A DNA stretch of 64,000 bases from Flammeovirgaceae bacterium UBA2338 (GTDB lineage: Bacteria; Bacteroidota; Bacteroidia; Cytophagales; Cyclobacteriaceae), in the NCBI GenBank assembly GCA_002344795.1, contig DDUM01000001.1, positions 6,613 to 70,612 of the forward strand, read 5' to 3'. The notes beneath the pieces were generated by a model that saw only the letters and a list, made by a program, of their open reading frames with translations, did no database searches and had not been told where the DNA came from. Every line of letters begins with the position of its first letter. The first letter of the stretch is position 1. Shown in pieces: positions 53,565 to 63,093 of this stretch. A program made the position numbers and the translations under genes.

Positions 53565-54926
53565 ATGGAAAAACCGACTCTACCGAAAGGAACACGCGAT
53601 TTTGGGCCAACCGTAATGGCCAGGCGCCAGTATATACTAAACACCATAAAAAAGGTATTTCGGAAGTACGGCTTCCAGCAACTGGAGACTCCGGCCATGG
53701 AAAACCTCTCTACCCTCACGGGTAAATATGGCGAAGAGGGTGATCAGTTGTTATTTAAGGTGCTCAATTCTGGTGATTACCTGAAAAGCGTGGACACAGA
53801 GAAATTGAAGTCGAAAGACTCAAAAGGACTCGCCTTCGATATTTCTGAAAAGGGCCTCAAATACGATCTCACCGTTCCCTTCGCCAGGTACGTGGTAATG
53901 AACCGCCACGAGGTTACCTTTCCTTTCAAGCGTTTTCAGATACAGCCTGTATGGCGTGCCGACCGACCTCAAAAAGGACGGTACCGCGAATTCTATCAGT
54001 GCGATGCGGATGTGATTGGTACTGATTCTCTACTCTGCGAAGCTGAAATAGTACTGATGATCAAAGAAGTGTGCAAGGGGTTGGGCATTGAGGATATTTC
54101 TATCAAAGTCAATCATAGAGGCATCCTTAGTGGTTTGGCAGAAATTGCAGAAGCCAGGGAAAATGAATCCTCCTTGTTTGTGGCCATCGATAAACTGGAC
54201 AAGATTGGCGAGGAAAAGGTAAAAGAGGAATTGAGCAACAAAGGATTTAGCACAGAGAGCATCATTCGCATTTTTGATATCCTCAATTTCAAAGGATCTA
54301 ACCTGGAGAAAATAGAATTACTCCACTCCCGATTGGAGCAATCCGAAAAGGGAACAAAGGGGGTTCAGGATATAAAACACATCATTGAACTGCTCTCTAA
54401 GTTTGATCTCGCTGCAGATTCATTTGAATTCGACATTGCATTGGCAAGAGGATTGAGCTATTACACCGGTGCCATCTTTGAGGTAAAAATCAACAATGTC
54501 GCCATTGGCAGTGTGAGCGGTGGTGGTCGCTACGATAACCTTACTGGTGTATTTGGACTGGAGGGTGTTTCCGGAGTAGGTATTTCTTTTGGTGTGGACA
54601 GGCTATACGATGCCATGGATGAACTGAACTTATTCCCTGAAGGCACGGAAGAGTCGTCAAAGGTACTCATTGCTCATTTTGATGAGGAAGCCATGCGCTA
54701 TGGACTGAAAGCTCTAATGGCACTGAGGCGAGAAGGTATATCATCTGAGATTTACCCAGACATCAGTAAGCTTAAAAAGCAACTGGACTATGCCAATAAG
54801 AAAAAGATTCCATATGTTGTTGTTATCGGTCCCGATGAAATGAAGAGCGGAGTTCTTACTTTTAAGGACATGAAAACCGGTGACCAGCAACAAATGACGC
54901 TGGAGGAAATATTAATTCAATTCTGA
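53565..54926 (+). CDS. hisS: Histidyl-tRNA synthetase
   Basis: A 453-aa class II synthetase charging tRNA-His. The opening KGTRDFGP, motif 2 (RFQIQPVWRADRPQKGRYREFYQCDADVIG is the region, about 125-154), the histidine-binding segment ARGLSYYTGAIFEV and motif 3 (GVSGVGISFGVDRL) are all present, with an anticodon-binding domain at the C-terminus. First gene of an apparent operon with hutH. Confidence 0.94.
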   Translation: MEKPTLPKGTRDFGPTVMARRQYILNTIKKVFRKYGFQQLETPAMENLSTLTGKYGEEGDQLLFKVLNSGDYLKSVDTEKLKSKDSKGLAFDISEKGLKYDLTVPFARYVVMNRHEVTFPFKRFQIQPVWRADRPQKGRYREFYQCDADVIGTDSLLCEAEIVLMIKEVCKGLGIEDISIKVNHRGILSGLAEIAEARENESSLFVAIDKLDKIGEEKVKEELSNKGFSTESIIRIFDILNFKGSNLEKIELLHSRLEQSEKGTKGVQDIKHIIELLSKFDLAADSFEFDIALARGLSYYTGAIFEVKINNVAIGSVSGGGRYDNLTGVFGLEGVSGVGISFGVDRLYDAMDELNLFPEGTEESSKVLIAHFDEEAMRYGLKALMALRREGISSEIYPDISKLKKQLDYANKKKIPYVVVIGPDEMKSGVLTFKDMKTGDQQQMTLEEILIQF

Positions 54927-54927
54927 T

Positions 54928-56418
54928 TTGAGCAAGACACATTCCATCTCTACCAATAAACTGACCCTCTCTGATATTCACGAAATATTGAATGGTCAAA
55001 TCAATTTATCAAAAGAGGCAGCAACAAAAATTACAACTTGTCGCGATTACCTTGATAAAAAGGTGAGCGAATCCGCTACACCGGTTTATGGCATTAACAC
55101 CGGCTTTGGATCCCTTTATAGTAAAAACATTCCTGCGGAAGAACTCGGAAAGCTTCAGAAGAACCTGGTGATGTCACATGCATGTGGCGCAGGCCCGGAA
55201 GTACCTGCCGAGATCGTGCATCTCATGCTCTTTTTAAAAGTACAGTCACTGGCCTATGGATACTCTGGCGTACAACTTGAAACGGTTGAACATCTGATCT
55301 CTTTATATAATAATAGAGCACTCCCTGTAGTTTATGAAATGGGTTCGTTGGGGGCATCCGGAGACCTGGCACCACTAGCACACCTTACCCTTCCGTTGAT
55401 TGGATTGGGCGAAGCCGATTACAATAACAAACGATACGCTGGCAAAGATCTCTTAGATGAGTTGGGTTTATCCCCTATCTCCTTCAAAGCCAAGGAAGGT
55501 CTGGCCTTGTTGAATGGCACACAATTTATGAGTGCCTATGGTGTTTGGTCCACCCTTCACGGACAACGTTTGTTGAGACTTGCTAATCTTATTGGGGCAT
55601 TATCCCTGGATAGTTTTGATGGTCGCATTGAACCCTTTGATGAATTGGTGCACGCCATCCGACCACATCAAGGGCAAATGAGCGTAGCTCAGGATGTGAA
55701 AAGAATATTAAAGGGTAGCGGCATTCTTGCCCAACCCAAAAAGCATGTTCAAGACCCTTATTCTTTCCGGTGTATCCCTCAGGTACATGGTGCCACAGAT
55801 GATGTAATCCATTTTGTAGCGCAAACGTTCTTAACCGAAATCAACAGTGTTACCGATAACCCTAACTGTTTTCCGGAGGAAGATAAAATTATTTCAGCAG
55901 GTAATTTTCATGGGCAACCATTGGCGCTTGCCATGGATTTTTTAGCCATCGGGTTGGCAGAACTGGGAAGTATATCAGAAAGAAGAACCTATCAACTCAT
56001 TTCCGGATCACGCGAATTGCCCAATTACCTTGTGGCCAATCCGGGTATCAATTCAGGATTGATGATACCCCAATATACCTCTGCTTCAATGGTAAGTCAA
56101 AACAAACAATTGTGCACTCCCGCGTCCGTTGACTCTATTGTTTCTTCTAACGGGCAAGAGGATCATGTGAGTATGGGTGCCAATGCCGCCACAAAATTAT
56201 ACCGGGTGGTCAACAACCTGTATTCCATATTGGCAATAGAATTGATTACCGCGGCACAGGCGCTGGAATTCAGGAGACCACTTAAAACCTCTCCGATTTT
56301 GGAGAAATTGGTAGATACTTTCAGGGCTACTGTTCCGTTTATAGAAACAGACCGTTTACTTCATGATGACATGGTGAAGGCGGAAAAATTTCTTAAGGAA
56401 TTTAACCTCAACAAGTGA
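54928..56418 (+). CDS. hutH: Histidine ammonia-lyase
   Basis: A 496-aa enzyme that removes ammonia from histidine to give urocanate. The Ala143-Ser144-Gly145 triad in GSLGASGDLAPLAHL forms the MIO cofactor. Other signatures include YGINTGFGSL near 54-63 and the LALLNGTQFM segment. Starts with TTG one base after the hisS stop, with no ATG alternative near, so it is translated downstream of hisS. The other hut genes are not in the window. Confidence 0.9.
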   Translation: MSKTHSISTNKLTLSDIHEILNGQINLSKEAATKITTCRDYLDKKVSESATPVYGINTGFGSLYSKNIPAEELGKLQKNLVMSHACGAGPEVPAEIVHLMLFLKVQSLAYGYSGVQLETVEHLISLYNNRALPVVYEMGSLGASGDLAPLAHLTLPLIGLGEADYNNKRYAGKDLLDELGLSPISFKAKEGLALLNGTQFMSAYGVWSTLHGQRLLRLANLIGALSLDSFDGRIEPFDELVHAIRPHQGQMSVAQDVKRILKGSGILAQPKKHVQDPYSFRCIPQVHGATDDVIHFVAQTFLTEINSVTDNPNCFPEEDKIISAGNFHGQPLALAMDFLAIGLAELGSISERRTYQLISGSRELPNYLVANPGINSGLMIPQYTSASMVSQNKQLCTPASVDSIVSSNGQEDHVSMGANAATKLYRVVNNLYSILAIELITAAQALEFRRPLKTSPILEKLVDTFRATVPFIETDRLLHDDMVKAEKFLKEFNLNK

Positions 56419-58310
56419 AGCTGAAGTTTGCACTCATCGCTGGAGCGCTTTTATGGGTAAGTGTTGCCATGGCGCAGCCTTATACCAGTGCGCTGGGGCG
56501 GTTTCAGGTAGATCAAATTAAGGGTTGTGCTCCTTTTACAATAACGTTGACCAACCTGCTTGCTGGTAATTGTAACGGTGCCAATCCATGCGCGATGGAT
56601 TTTCAGGGAAACGGACAGCAAACACTTAACCTCTTTACTTTTCAATACAACACACCCGGTGTTTATAACCTTCAGGTGTTGTACCAGGGGCAGGGTGCTG
56701 ACAACATTACCATTACCGTGACCGAAAACATTCAACCCAATTTTGAAATCTATTCCTGCGCCAATTCAGATGTTACCATTAAAGTATTAGAAAAAAGCTA
56801 TCAGCAATTGGTGATTGACTTTACCAATGATGGCATTCCAGAAACGATTATTCCCAGCGGGAACAATGCTACAGCATTTCACGACTACGCCACTCCAGGC
56901 AATAAATCCATTTCCGTAAGAGGTCTCAATATTAATTCTGCTGATAATTGTGACTCCAAGGTGCAAACTTTCAATGCGCTAACTTCTCTTCCTGCTCCTA
57001 CAATCACCAAGCTTACTACAATAAACAAGTCACAAATAAAACTGGACTTTAGCACACAACCACACATTCAGTATCGCCTTGAAATCGCGGTAAACAGTGC
57101 CGGGCCTTTTCAACAGTTGGCCACCCTTTACGACACCTCTACTTTCACCGTTGCCAATTTAAATGCAGAAGTCAATTATTACTGCTTCCGGTTGAGCGCC
57201 TACGATGCATGCATCGGGTTTAATAATTACTCCAATATAATCTGTAGCCCTAAGTTTAACCTAAATATCCAAAGTGGTATTAACCAACTGACCTGGACTA
57301 CCGCCAACACAGGCATACAAAGTACCGAAGTAGAAAGAGATGATGCTACGCATACCATTATTCCAGGCGCCCCTGCCAGCTTTAATGATATTGACATTGA
57401 ATGCAAGACCAACTACTGCTACAAAATTATCAACCGATATGCTGGTGGAGTGACAAGTGAGTCGCTGCAATTTTGCGGAACGTCTTTCAGAATTGACAAT
57501 CCGCCCGGTATCACCAATGCAAGCAGTGTAGTTACACCACAAGGACTCAATATTGAATGGATCCAGGATCCAGCCAGTGCGCCACTCAAGTACAACATCC
57601 TTATCGCCAACGATGGTAAAACATTTACCAACCTGGGTACTTCTCACACCACAAAATTTACTCACAAAGGTTATTTGTCTGAGAGCAACTTTACATACCT
57701 CATCAACTACACTGATGAGTGTGATAATAAAAGTCAGGAAGGGATTATTATTAATCCGATACGGATGACCGGGTTTATGGAAAACAACATTGTAACCTTA
57801 AACTGGACTGAATACGAAGGCTGGACTAATGGCGTAAGTGAGTACATCATTGATAAGTACAACTTGCAAGGCGAATTGTACCGATCCATCAATGCCGGTA
57901 TCAGCACCACGTTTGTAGATGATGACGCAGACCCTGATCATCAGTTTGTCACCTACAGCATTAGGGCAAGGCCAAATCAAAGCGGAATCACCGCCTCCAT
58001 TTCCAATTCGATGAATTTTATCAAAGACTCAAAAATCTTTTTCCCAACAGCTTTCAGCCCAAATGGAGATCAACTCAATGATCATTTTTTTGTATCAGGT
58101 CAGTTTATTGTAAAAATGGAATTATCCATCTTTAACCGATGGGGCGAATTGATGTTTACTACTGGCAAAAAGGGTGAGACATGGGATGGCACATTTAATG
58201 GAAAACCTGTAGCAGAGGATGCATACGTGTGGTCTGCTGAGGTGACGGATCTGGCGGGGCGAACTTATAAGGAAACCGGAACCGTAATACTATTAAGGAG
58301 GAAACGATGA
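56415..58310 (+). CDS. Secreted PKD/Fn3-like protein with type B T9SS sorting domain
   Basis: A 631-aa exported protein with a signal peptide to about 20 (AMAQ), a PKD-like domain at about 28-105 (GCAPFTITLTN...YNTPGVYNLQVLY), several Fn3-like beta domains, and a gliding-motility-type C-terminal domain from about 540 (FFPTAFSPNGDQLNDHFFV, IFNRWGELMF, GKPVAEDAYVW). The GTG start overlaps the hutH stop by four bases. The sorting domain marks it as a type IX secretion cargo of type B. Role probably surface adhesion or structure; unproven. Confidence 0.85.
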   Translation: MKLKFALIAGALLWVSVAMAQPYTSALGRFQVDQIKGCAPFTITLTNLLAGNCNGANPCAMDFQGNGQQTLNLFTFQYNTPGVYNLQVLYQGQGADNITITVTENIQPNFEIYSCANSDVTIKVLEKSYQQLVIDFTNDGIPETIIPSGNNATAFHDYATPGNKSISVRGLNINSADNCDSKVQTFNALTSLPAPTITKLTTINKSQIKLDFSTQPHIQYRLEIAVNSAGPFQQLATLYDTSTFTVANLNAEVNYYCFRLSAYDACIGFNNYSNIICSPKFNLNIQSGINQLTWTTANTGIQSTEVERDDATHTIIPGAPASFNDIDIECKTNYCYKIINRYAGGVTSESLQFCGTSFRIDNPPGITNASSVVTPQGLNIEWIQDPASAPLKYNILIANDGKTFTNLGTSHTTKFTHKGYLSESNFTYLINYTDECDNKSQEGIIINPIRMTGFMENNIVTLNWTEYEGWTNGVSEYIIDKYNLQGELYRSINAGISTTFVDDDADPDHQFVTYSIRARPNQSGITASISNSMNFIKDSKIFFPTAFSPNGDQLNDHFFVSGQFIVKMELSIFNRWGELMFTTGKKGETWDGTFNGKPVAEDAYVWSAEVTDLAGRTYKETGTVILLRRKR

Positions 58311-58421
58311 TTTGATAGCCGTTGCTTCAAGTATTCGGTATTTACACGTTCCATTGTTCATAATTCTCCAGCCAGTAAAAAATTATCCTAAATTTGCATC
58401 TTTCAATAAACAGAACAAGCG

Positions 58422-58757
58422 ATGCTGGACATGATGAAAATGATGGGCAAAATGAAAGAAGTGCAGGCCCGCATGAAAGAAGCACAAGACAACCTCGTAC
58501 ATGTAAAGGCTACCGGTGAATCTGGAGGTGGGATGGTGAAGGCTACCGTGAACGGAAAAAAACAAGTGATAGAATTGGATATTGATCCCACCATCTTAAA
58601 AGCAGACGACAAAGTTCTTATTCAGGATCTCTCCATAGCCGCAATCAATATAGCAATGGAAAAGGCTGAGGTATTGGCAAAAGAAGAGATAAAGAAAAGT
58701 ACAGAAGGGTTGATTCCCAATATACCAGGAATGGACCTTAGCAGTTTCATGGGATGA
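58422..58757 (+). CDS. YbaB/EbfC-family nucleoid-associated protein
   Basis: A 111-aa DNA-binding protein with the family's helix-strand plan: Met- and Lys-rich N-terminal helix (MLDMMKMMGKMKEVQARMKEA), the signature strand GESGGGMVKATVNGKKQVIELDI and a long C-terminal helix. Acts as a dimer on the nucleoid. The Met-rich start is unusual but typical for Bacteroidota versions. Its stop overlaps the glycosyltransferase start by four bases. Confidence 0.88.
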   Translation: MLDMMKMMGKMKEVQARMKEAQDNLVHVKATGESGGGMVKATVNGKKQVIELDIDPTILKADDKVLIQDLSIAAINIAMEKAEVLAKEEIKKSTEGLIPNIPGMDLSSFMG

Positions 58758-59770
58758 GCCGTGTTGCTGTTGTCATTCTCAATTACAATGGCAAAGAGCT
58801 GCTTGAAAAGTTTCTTCCGTCCGTAACAGCATTTAGCGATGACGCACAAATTGTAGTAGCCGACAACAACTCCACAGATGGGTCGAAAGATTTCCTGCAA
58901 CAGGCCTATCCACAAGTAATATTAATTCCTATTTCTTCCAATCTCGGCTTCTGTGGTGGATACAACTTTGCACTCCAGCAGATTCAGGCCGAATACTATG
59001 TGCTACTCAACTCAGATGTAGAAGTATCGTCCAACTGGCTGGAGCCGATTATTTCCCTTTTGGACAATGACCCATCAATTGCTGTAGCCCAACCTAAGAT
59101 TTTATCGTATCGCGAGAAGCAGTTATTTGAATATGCTGGGGCTGGTGGTGGATTTATTGATGCGCTCGGATACCCCTTTTGCCGAGGGCGAATCTTTGAC
59201 ACGGTGGAAGAAGATCGGGGGCAATACAACGACACCGTCCCCATCTTTTGGGCCACAGGTGCCTGCATGGTGATCCGTGCTGAACTTTACCATTCAATGG
59301 GTGGTCTGGACGAGACCTTTTTTGCCCACATGGAAGAAATAGACCTATGTTGGAGATTGAATAGGGCCGGACATAAAGTGATGTATTGCGGGAGCAGTAC
59401 CGTATACCATGTAGGTGGGGCAACGCTTGACAAGTCCAACCCAAGAAAAACTTACTACAATTTCAGAAATGGGGCTATTTTACTCATTAAGAATCTGAGC
59501 CCGGGGCAGTTGCTGTATAAGTTACCCATCCGGGTGGGGTTGGACTGGGTAGCCGCCTTAAAGTTCTTACTCACAGGGTATGGTAAAGATTTTGTGGCCG
59601 TATTACGGGCTCATCTTTATATCCTCATCCATTGCTTTGGGCTTTTTTCCAAAAGATCATCCAAGTTGCCTTATAAAGTGCTTCAAATCTACAGGGGCTC
59701 AATCATTGTTGATTACTACATAAGAAGGAAGCACAAGTTCAGCGATCTGGACTTTAGTAGTCCCAGATAG
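58754..59770 (+). CDS. Family 2 glycosyltransferase
   Basis: A 338-aa GT-A-fold enzyme of the rhamnosyltransferase-like branch. Seen are VVILNYNGKELL at the start, ADNNSTDGSKDF, the donor/metal motif LLNSDVEV at about 81-88 and FFAHMEEIDLCWRLNRAG at about 190-208. It should add a sugar from a nucleotide donor to a surface polysaccharide or lipid. The last 17 bases overlap the convergent PspC gene. Confidence 0.88.
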   Translation: MSRVAVVILNYNGKELLEKFLPSVTAFSDDAQIVVADNNSTDGSKDFLQQAYPQVILIPISSNLGFCGGYNFALQQIQAEYYVLLNSDVEVSSNWLEPIISLLDNDPSIAVAQPKILSYREKQLFEYAGAGGGFIDALGYPFCRGRIFDTVEEDRGQYNDTVPIFWATGACMVIRAELYHSMGGLDETFFAHMEEIDLCWRLNRAGHKVMYCGSSTVYHVGGATLDKSNPRKTYYNFRNGAILLIKNLSPGQLLYKLPIRVGLDWVAALKFLLTGYGKDFVAVLRAHLYILIHCFGLFSKRSSKLPYKVLQIYRGSIIVDYYIRRKHKFSDLDFSSPR

Positions 59771-59984
59771 TGCTTCTTCTCCTCATGTGCCTTCTCATAT
59801 TCATGACAAAAGCCAGCACGAGGTAGATAATCACAGGGGATCCAAGCGTAAGAAAAGAGACATAAATAAAGAACAGCCTGATGCTGGAAGTGGCTATACC
59901 AAGCTTCTCTCCTAGCCGGGTGCAAACACCAAAGGCATATTTCTCAAAAAAATGTTGGATTCGTTTTATCAATTCACTCATCAT
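59754..59984 (-). CDS. PspC-domain membrane protein
   Basis: A 76-aa protein with an amphipathic start, the PspC signature FGVCTRLGEKLGIATSSIRLFFI at about 18-40 and one or two hydrophobic helices (YVSFLTLGSPVIIYLVLAFVMN), ending in a basic tail. PspC proteins sense or damp membrane stress. Convergent with, and overlapping by 17 bases, the glycosyltransferase gene. Confidence 0.85.
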   Translation of the reverse strand: MMSELIKRIQHFFEKYAFGVCTRLGEKLGIATSSIRLFFIYVSFLTLGSPVIIYLVLAFVMNMRRHMRRRSTIWDY

Positions 59985-60116
59985 ATTACCTCAATTTTAA
60001 GAAACCAAACCATTTACCTGAGTAAACGTCCATTTATCGACATTAAAAACATCCCACAAATATAAGCGGTTAAAACCCTACTCTGGGAGGCTAGAATCTT
60101 ATTTTTTTGAGTATAA

Positions 60117-60147
60117 TTGCAAAAAAATACTGATAAGCATACCTTTG
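60117..60147 (+). promoter_or_regulatory. Consensus Bacteroidota promoter of the lipoprotein gene
   Basis: TTG at 60117-60119 and TACCTTTG at 60140-60147 are exactly 20 bases apart, the best match to the TTG/TAnnTTTG promoter in the window. The start site would be near 60154, giving a leader of about 25 bases before the ATG at 60179. Confidence 0.65.
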
Positions 60148-60178
60148 CAACTCGCTTAAAAACTTTAAACAAAAATCC

Positions 60179-61951
60179 ATGAGAAAATTTGTGTACGCAT
60201 TCCTGATCATCGGAACGTTAACCTTTACAGGGTGTACGCTTCCTAGTATGATTAAGATGTCTAAGGAACAAAATTTAACTGTTACTCCTAACCCTCTTGA
60301 AGTTCATAAGGATACCGTTAGCTATGAAATGGCAGCCAACCTACCTGTCAAAATGTTGAAAAAAGGAACCGCCTACAACCTGAACTCCTTCTATAAGTAT
60401 GGTGACAGTGAAGTTGCAATGGATCCTATCTCTTTCAAGGCTGAAGATTATCCAAATGCCAAGACAGAAGAGCCTTCGGTGACCAAATCTTTCTCTTTTC
60501 CATACCAACCAGCTTATAAGACTGGAACGTTAGAAGTAGAAGGTGTAGCTGTAAAAGGTGCTAAAACCAAAACTACTCCTCGATTGGCAGTAGCTACAGG
60601 CATCATCACTACCTCCAAATTGGTTCAAAACTCTTACTATGCAGCTTTTGCTAACCACGGATATAACAATCAGGAAGAAATTATCCCTGTTATTATCCCT
60701 GATTTCAATTTCCAGCAAGGAAGATCAGTACTCCGTACTTCTGAAACCAGAAGTGAAAAAGGAAAGCAATTAGACGCTTTCATCGCTTCTAAAAACATTA
60801 CAAAAACTGTAACCATTACAGGTACTCACTCACCAGAAGGTGCTGAGCGTATCAACTCACGCTTATCTCAGGATCGTGCTGCTGTTATCGAAAAGTACTA
60901 CCGTGCTCAGATGAAGAAGTACGATTACAAGGGAATGGCTGATGAAATCAACTTTATCCTTAAGCCTGTTGTTGAAGACTGGGCTGGATTCAAAACTGCA
61001 TTGGCAGCCTATGATGGCATCACTTCTGATGAGAAGTCTGCTTATTTGAACATCATCAATAGCGGTGGAACCTTCGTAGATCAGGAAAGACAATTGAGAA
61101 AACTTCCTACTTACCGCAAGGTATTCAGAGACGTATATCCTGGTTTAAGAGCAGCTAAAACTGAGATTCTTACTATCAAAGACAAGAAGACAGACGCTGA
61201 AATCTCTGTATTGGCTAAGCAAATTACGCAAGGCCAAATGAAAGCCGATACGCTTTCTTTTGAAGAAATGATGTATGCTGCCACACTCACTCCTTCTCTT
61301 GAGGAGAAAGCAGCCATCTATACTGCTGCTACTAAGAAAGGTAGCAACTGGAATGCACACAACAACTTAGGAGCTGTTTACATTGCTATGGCAATTGCAG
61401 ACAACTCTAAATTGGCTGACATGACAAGCAAAGCTGCTGCTCAATTAGAAATTGCAGCAAGAATGAAAGAGACTCCTGAAGTGCATGCTAATCTTGCTTC
61501 TGTCTCTTTAATGCAAGGCAACCCTTACAAAGCGGCAAGCCACGCTTCAAAAGCATTGAACGGTGCTAGCGGAGACGTTTCCCGCGGTGTAAATGGTGTG
61601 AAAGGTGCTTGTGAAATCTACATGGCTAAGTATGCTGACGCAGTGCGTTCTGAGTCTTCAGCTTTGGATACTGACGTAAACTTGTTCAACAAAGGTCTTG
61701 CTCAGCTATTGAACAAAGACTTTTCTAACGCATCTACTTCATTTGCAGAAGCAGCAAGAAAGAATAGCAACATGGCCATTGCCCACTACGGAGCAGCTGT
61801 AGCAGCGGCTCGTTCTGGAAATGCGGATGGTGTAGCTGCCAGCCTTACCAGTGCTGTGAAGATTGATCCAAGCTTGAAAGACAAAGCTTTGACTGATCTT
61901 GAGTTTGCAGCATTCTCTACTACTGATGCGTTTGGAAACGCGCTGAAGTAA
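60179..61951 (+). CDS. Abundant-type outer membrane lipoprotein with OmpA-like and TPR domains
   Basis: A 590-aa lipoprotein with lipobox Cys19 (TFTGC). An N-terminal beta-rich part precedes an OmpA-C-like segment at about 180-245 (IPDFNFQQGRSVLRTSE, VTITGTHSPEGAERINSRLSQDRAAVIEKYY), then a helical region and TPR-like repeats from about 380 (AHNNLGAVYIAMA, VHANLASVSLMQG, AHYGAAVAAARSG). Codon use is biased to GCT, AAC and CGT forms, and it has the best promoter and a very strong terminator, which suggests high expression. It may link outer membrane and peptidoglycan. The exact role is unknown. Confidence 0.72.
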   Translation: MRKFVYAFLIIGTLTFTGCTLPSMIKMSKEQNLTVTPNPLEVHKDTVSYEMAANLPVKMLKKGTAYNLNSFYKYGDSEVAMDPISFKAEDYPNAKTEEPSVTKSFSFPYQPAYKTGTLEVEGVAVKGAKTKTTPRLAVATGIITTSKLVQNSYYAAFANHGYNNQEEIIPVIIPDFNFQQGRSVLRTSETRSEKGKQLDAFIASKNITKTVTITGTHSPEGAERINSRLSQDRAAVIEKYYRAQMKKYDYKGMADEINFILKPVVEDWAGFKTALAAYDGITSDEKSAYLNIINSGGTFVDQERQLRKLPTYRKVFRDVYPGLRAAKTEILTIKDKKTDAEISVLAKQITQGQMKADTLSFEEMMYAATLTPSLEEKAAIYTAATKKGSNWNAHNNLGAVYIAMAIADNSKLADMTSKAAAQLEIAARMKETPEVHANLASVSLMQGNPYKAASHASKALNGASGDVSRGVNGVKGACEIYMAKYADAVRSESSALDTDVNLFNKGLAQLLNKDFSNASTSFAEAARKNSNMAIAHYGAAVAAARSGNADGVAASLTSAVKIDPSLKDKALTDLEFAAFSTTDAFGNALK

Positions 61952-61968
61952 TAGATACATAATTCCTC

Positions 61969-62004
61969 AAAAAACCCTTCCTGAAGAACAGGAAGGGTTT
62001 TTTT
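61969..62004 (+). terminator. Strong Rho-independent terminator
   Basis: A perfect 12-bp stem, AAACCCTTCCTG with CAGGAAGGGTTT (61972-61983 with 61989-62000), loop AAGAA, followed by a further four T. Ends the lipoprotein gene. Confidence 0.9.
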
Positions 62005-62111
62005 GTTTCTGCCATTAGTAGAAAAAACGATCATTCCCTTTATCCAATTAGTCCGTATGCCTATTTTTACGCCATCCTGCAAAATGCTGGATTAACTTAC
62101 TTTTAAGCACC

Positions 62112-63092
62112 ATGAGAGAAATTCAGTTTAGAGAAGCCCTGCGTGAGGCAATGAATGAAGAGATGAGAAGAGATAAAAATGTCTTTCTCATGGGGGAAGA
62201 GGTAGCTGAATACAATGGCGCCTATAAAGTAAGTCAGGGTATGCTGGACGAATTCGGTCCTGAGCGCATAATCGATACTCCTATTGCCGAGCTGGGTTTT
62301 ACCGGAATAGGTGTAGGTGCGGCCATGAACGGAACCCGCCCTATTATTGAATTCATGACATTCAACTTCTCACTTGTTGCCATCGATCAAGTGATCAACT
62401 CTGCAGCCAAGATGATGTCTATGTCTGGTGGTCAGTTTAATATTCCTATGGTGTTCAGAGGGCCTACGGGTAATGCCGGGATGCTAAGTTCACAGCATTC
62501 TCAAAATTTTGAAAGCTGGTATGCCAACTGCCCTGGTTTAAAAGTGGTAATCCCTTCTAATCCATATGATGCAAAAGGGCTGCTTAAGACAGCCATCCGT
62601 GATGATGATCCTGTTATCTTCATGGAGTCTGAATTGATGTATGGAGATAAGGGTGAAGTACCTGAAGAAGAATATTTGATCCCAATCGGGTCAGCTAAAG
62701 TGGTAAGAGATGGCTCAGACGTGACCATTGTCTCTTTTGGCAAGTTTATGAAAGTGGCATTAAGCACGGCAGAAGAGCTTCAAAAAGAGGACATTTCTGC
62801 TGAAGTCATAGACCTAAGGTCGGTTCGCCCTATTGACTACAATACTGTTGTAGAATCGGTAAAGAAGACCAACAGATTGGTAATTATTGAAGAAGCGTGG
62901 CCATTGGCCGCTATCTCTTCAGAGATCACCTACCACATTCAAAAACATGCTTTTGACTACCTGGATGCCCCCATCCACAGAATCAACAGCCTGGATGTGC
63001 CTTTGCCTTATGCACCTACTTTGATAGACGCTATTCTTCCCAATGTGGAGAGAAGCGTTCGTGCCGTAAAAGCCGTTTTATACAGGGATTAG
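62112..63092 (+). CDS. pdhB: Pyruvate dehydrogenase E1 component, beta subunit
   Basis: A 326-aa transketolase-fold subunit. Family segments include FLMGEEVAEYNGAYKVSQG, RIIDTPIAELGFTGIGVGAAM with the thiamine-contacting Glu, and ESELMYGDKGEVPEE. With the alpha subunit it decarboxylates pyruvate (or a branched-chain 2-oxoacid) and loads lipoyl groups. The alpha subunit, E2 and E3 are not in the window, and the gene stands alone between terminator and a convergent gene. Pyruvate is preferred on sequence form. Confidence 0.87.
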   Translation: MREIQFREALREAMNEEMRRDKNVFLMGEEVAEYNGAYKVSQGMLDEFGPERIIDTPIAELGFTGIGVGAAMNGTRPIIEFMTFNFSLVAIDQVINSAAKMMSMSGGQFNIPMVFRGPTGNAGMLSSQHSQNFESWYANCPGLKVVIPSNPYDAKGLLKTAIRDDDPVIFMESELMYGDKGEVPEEEYLIPIGSAKVVRDGSDVTIVSFGKFMKVALSTAEELQKEDISAEVIDLRSVRPIDYNTVVESVKKTNRLVIIEEAWPLAAISSEITYHIQKHAFDYLDAPIHRINSLDVPLPYAPTLIDAILPNVERSVRAVKAVLYRD

Positions 63093-63093
63093 A

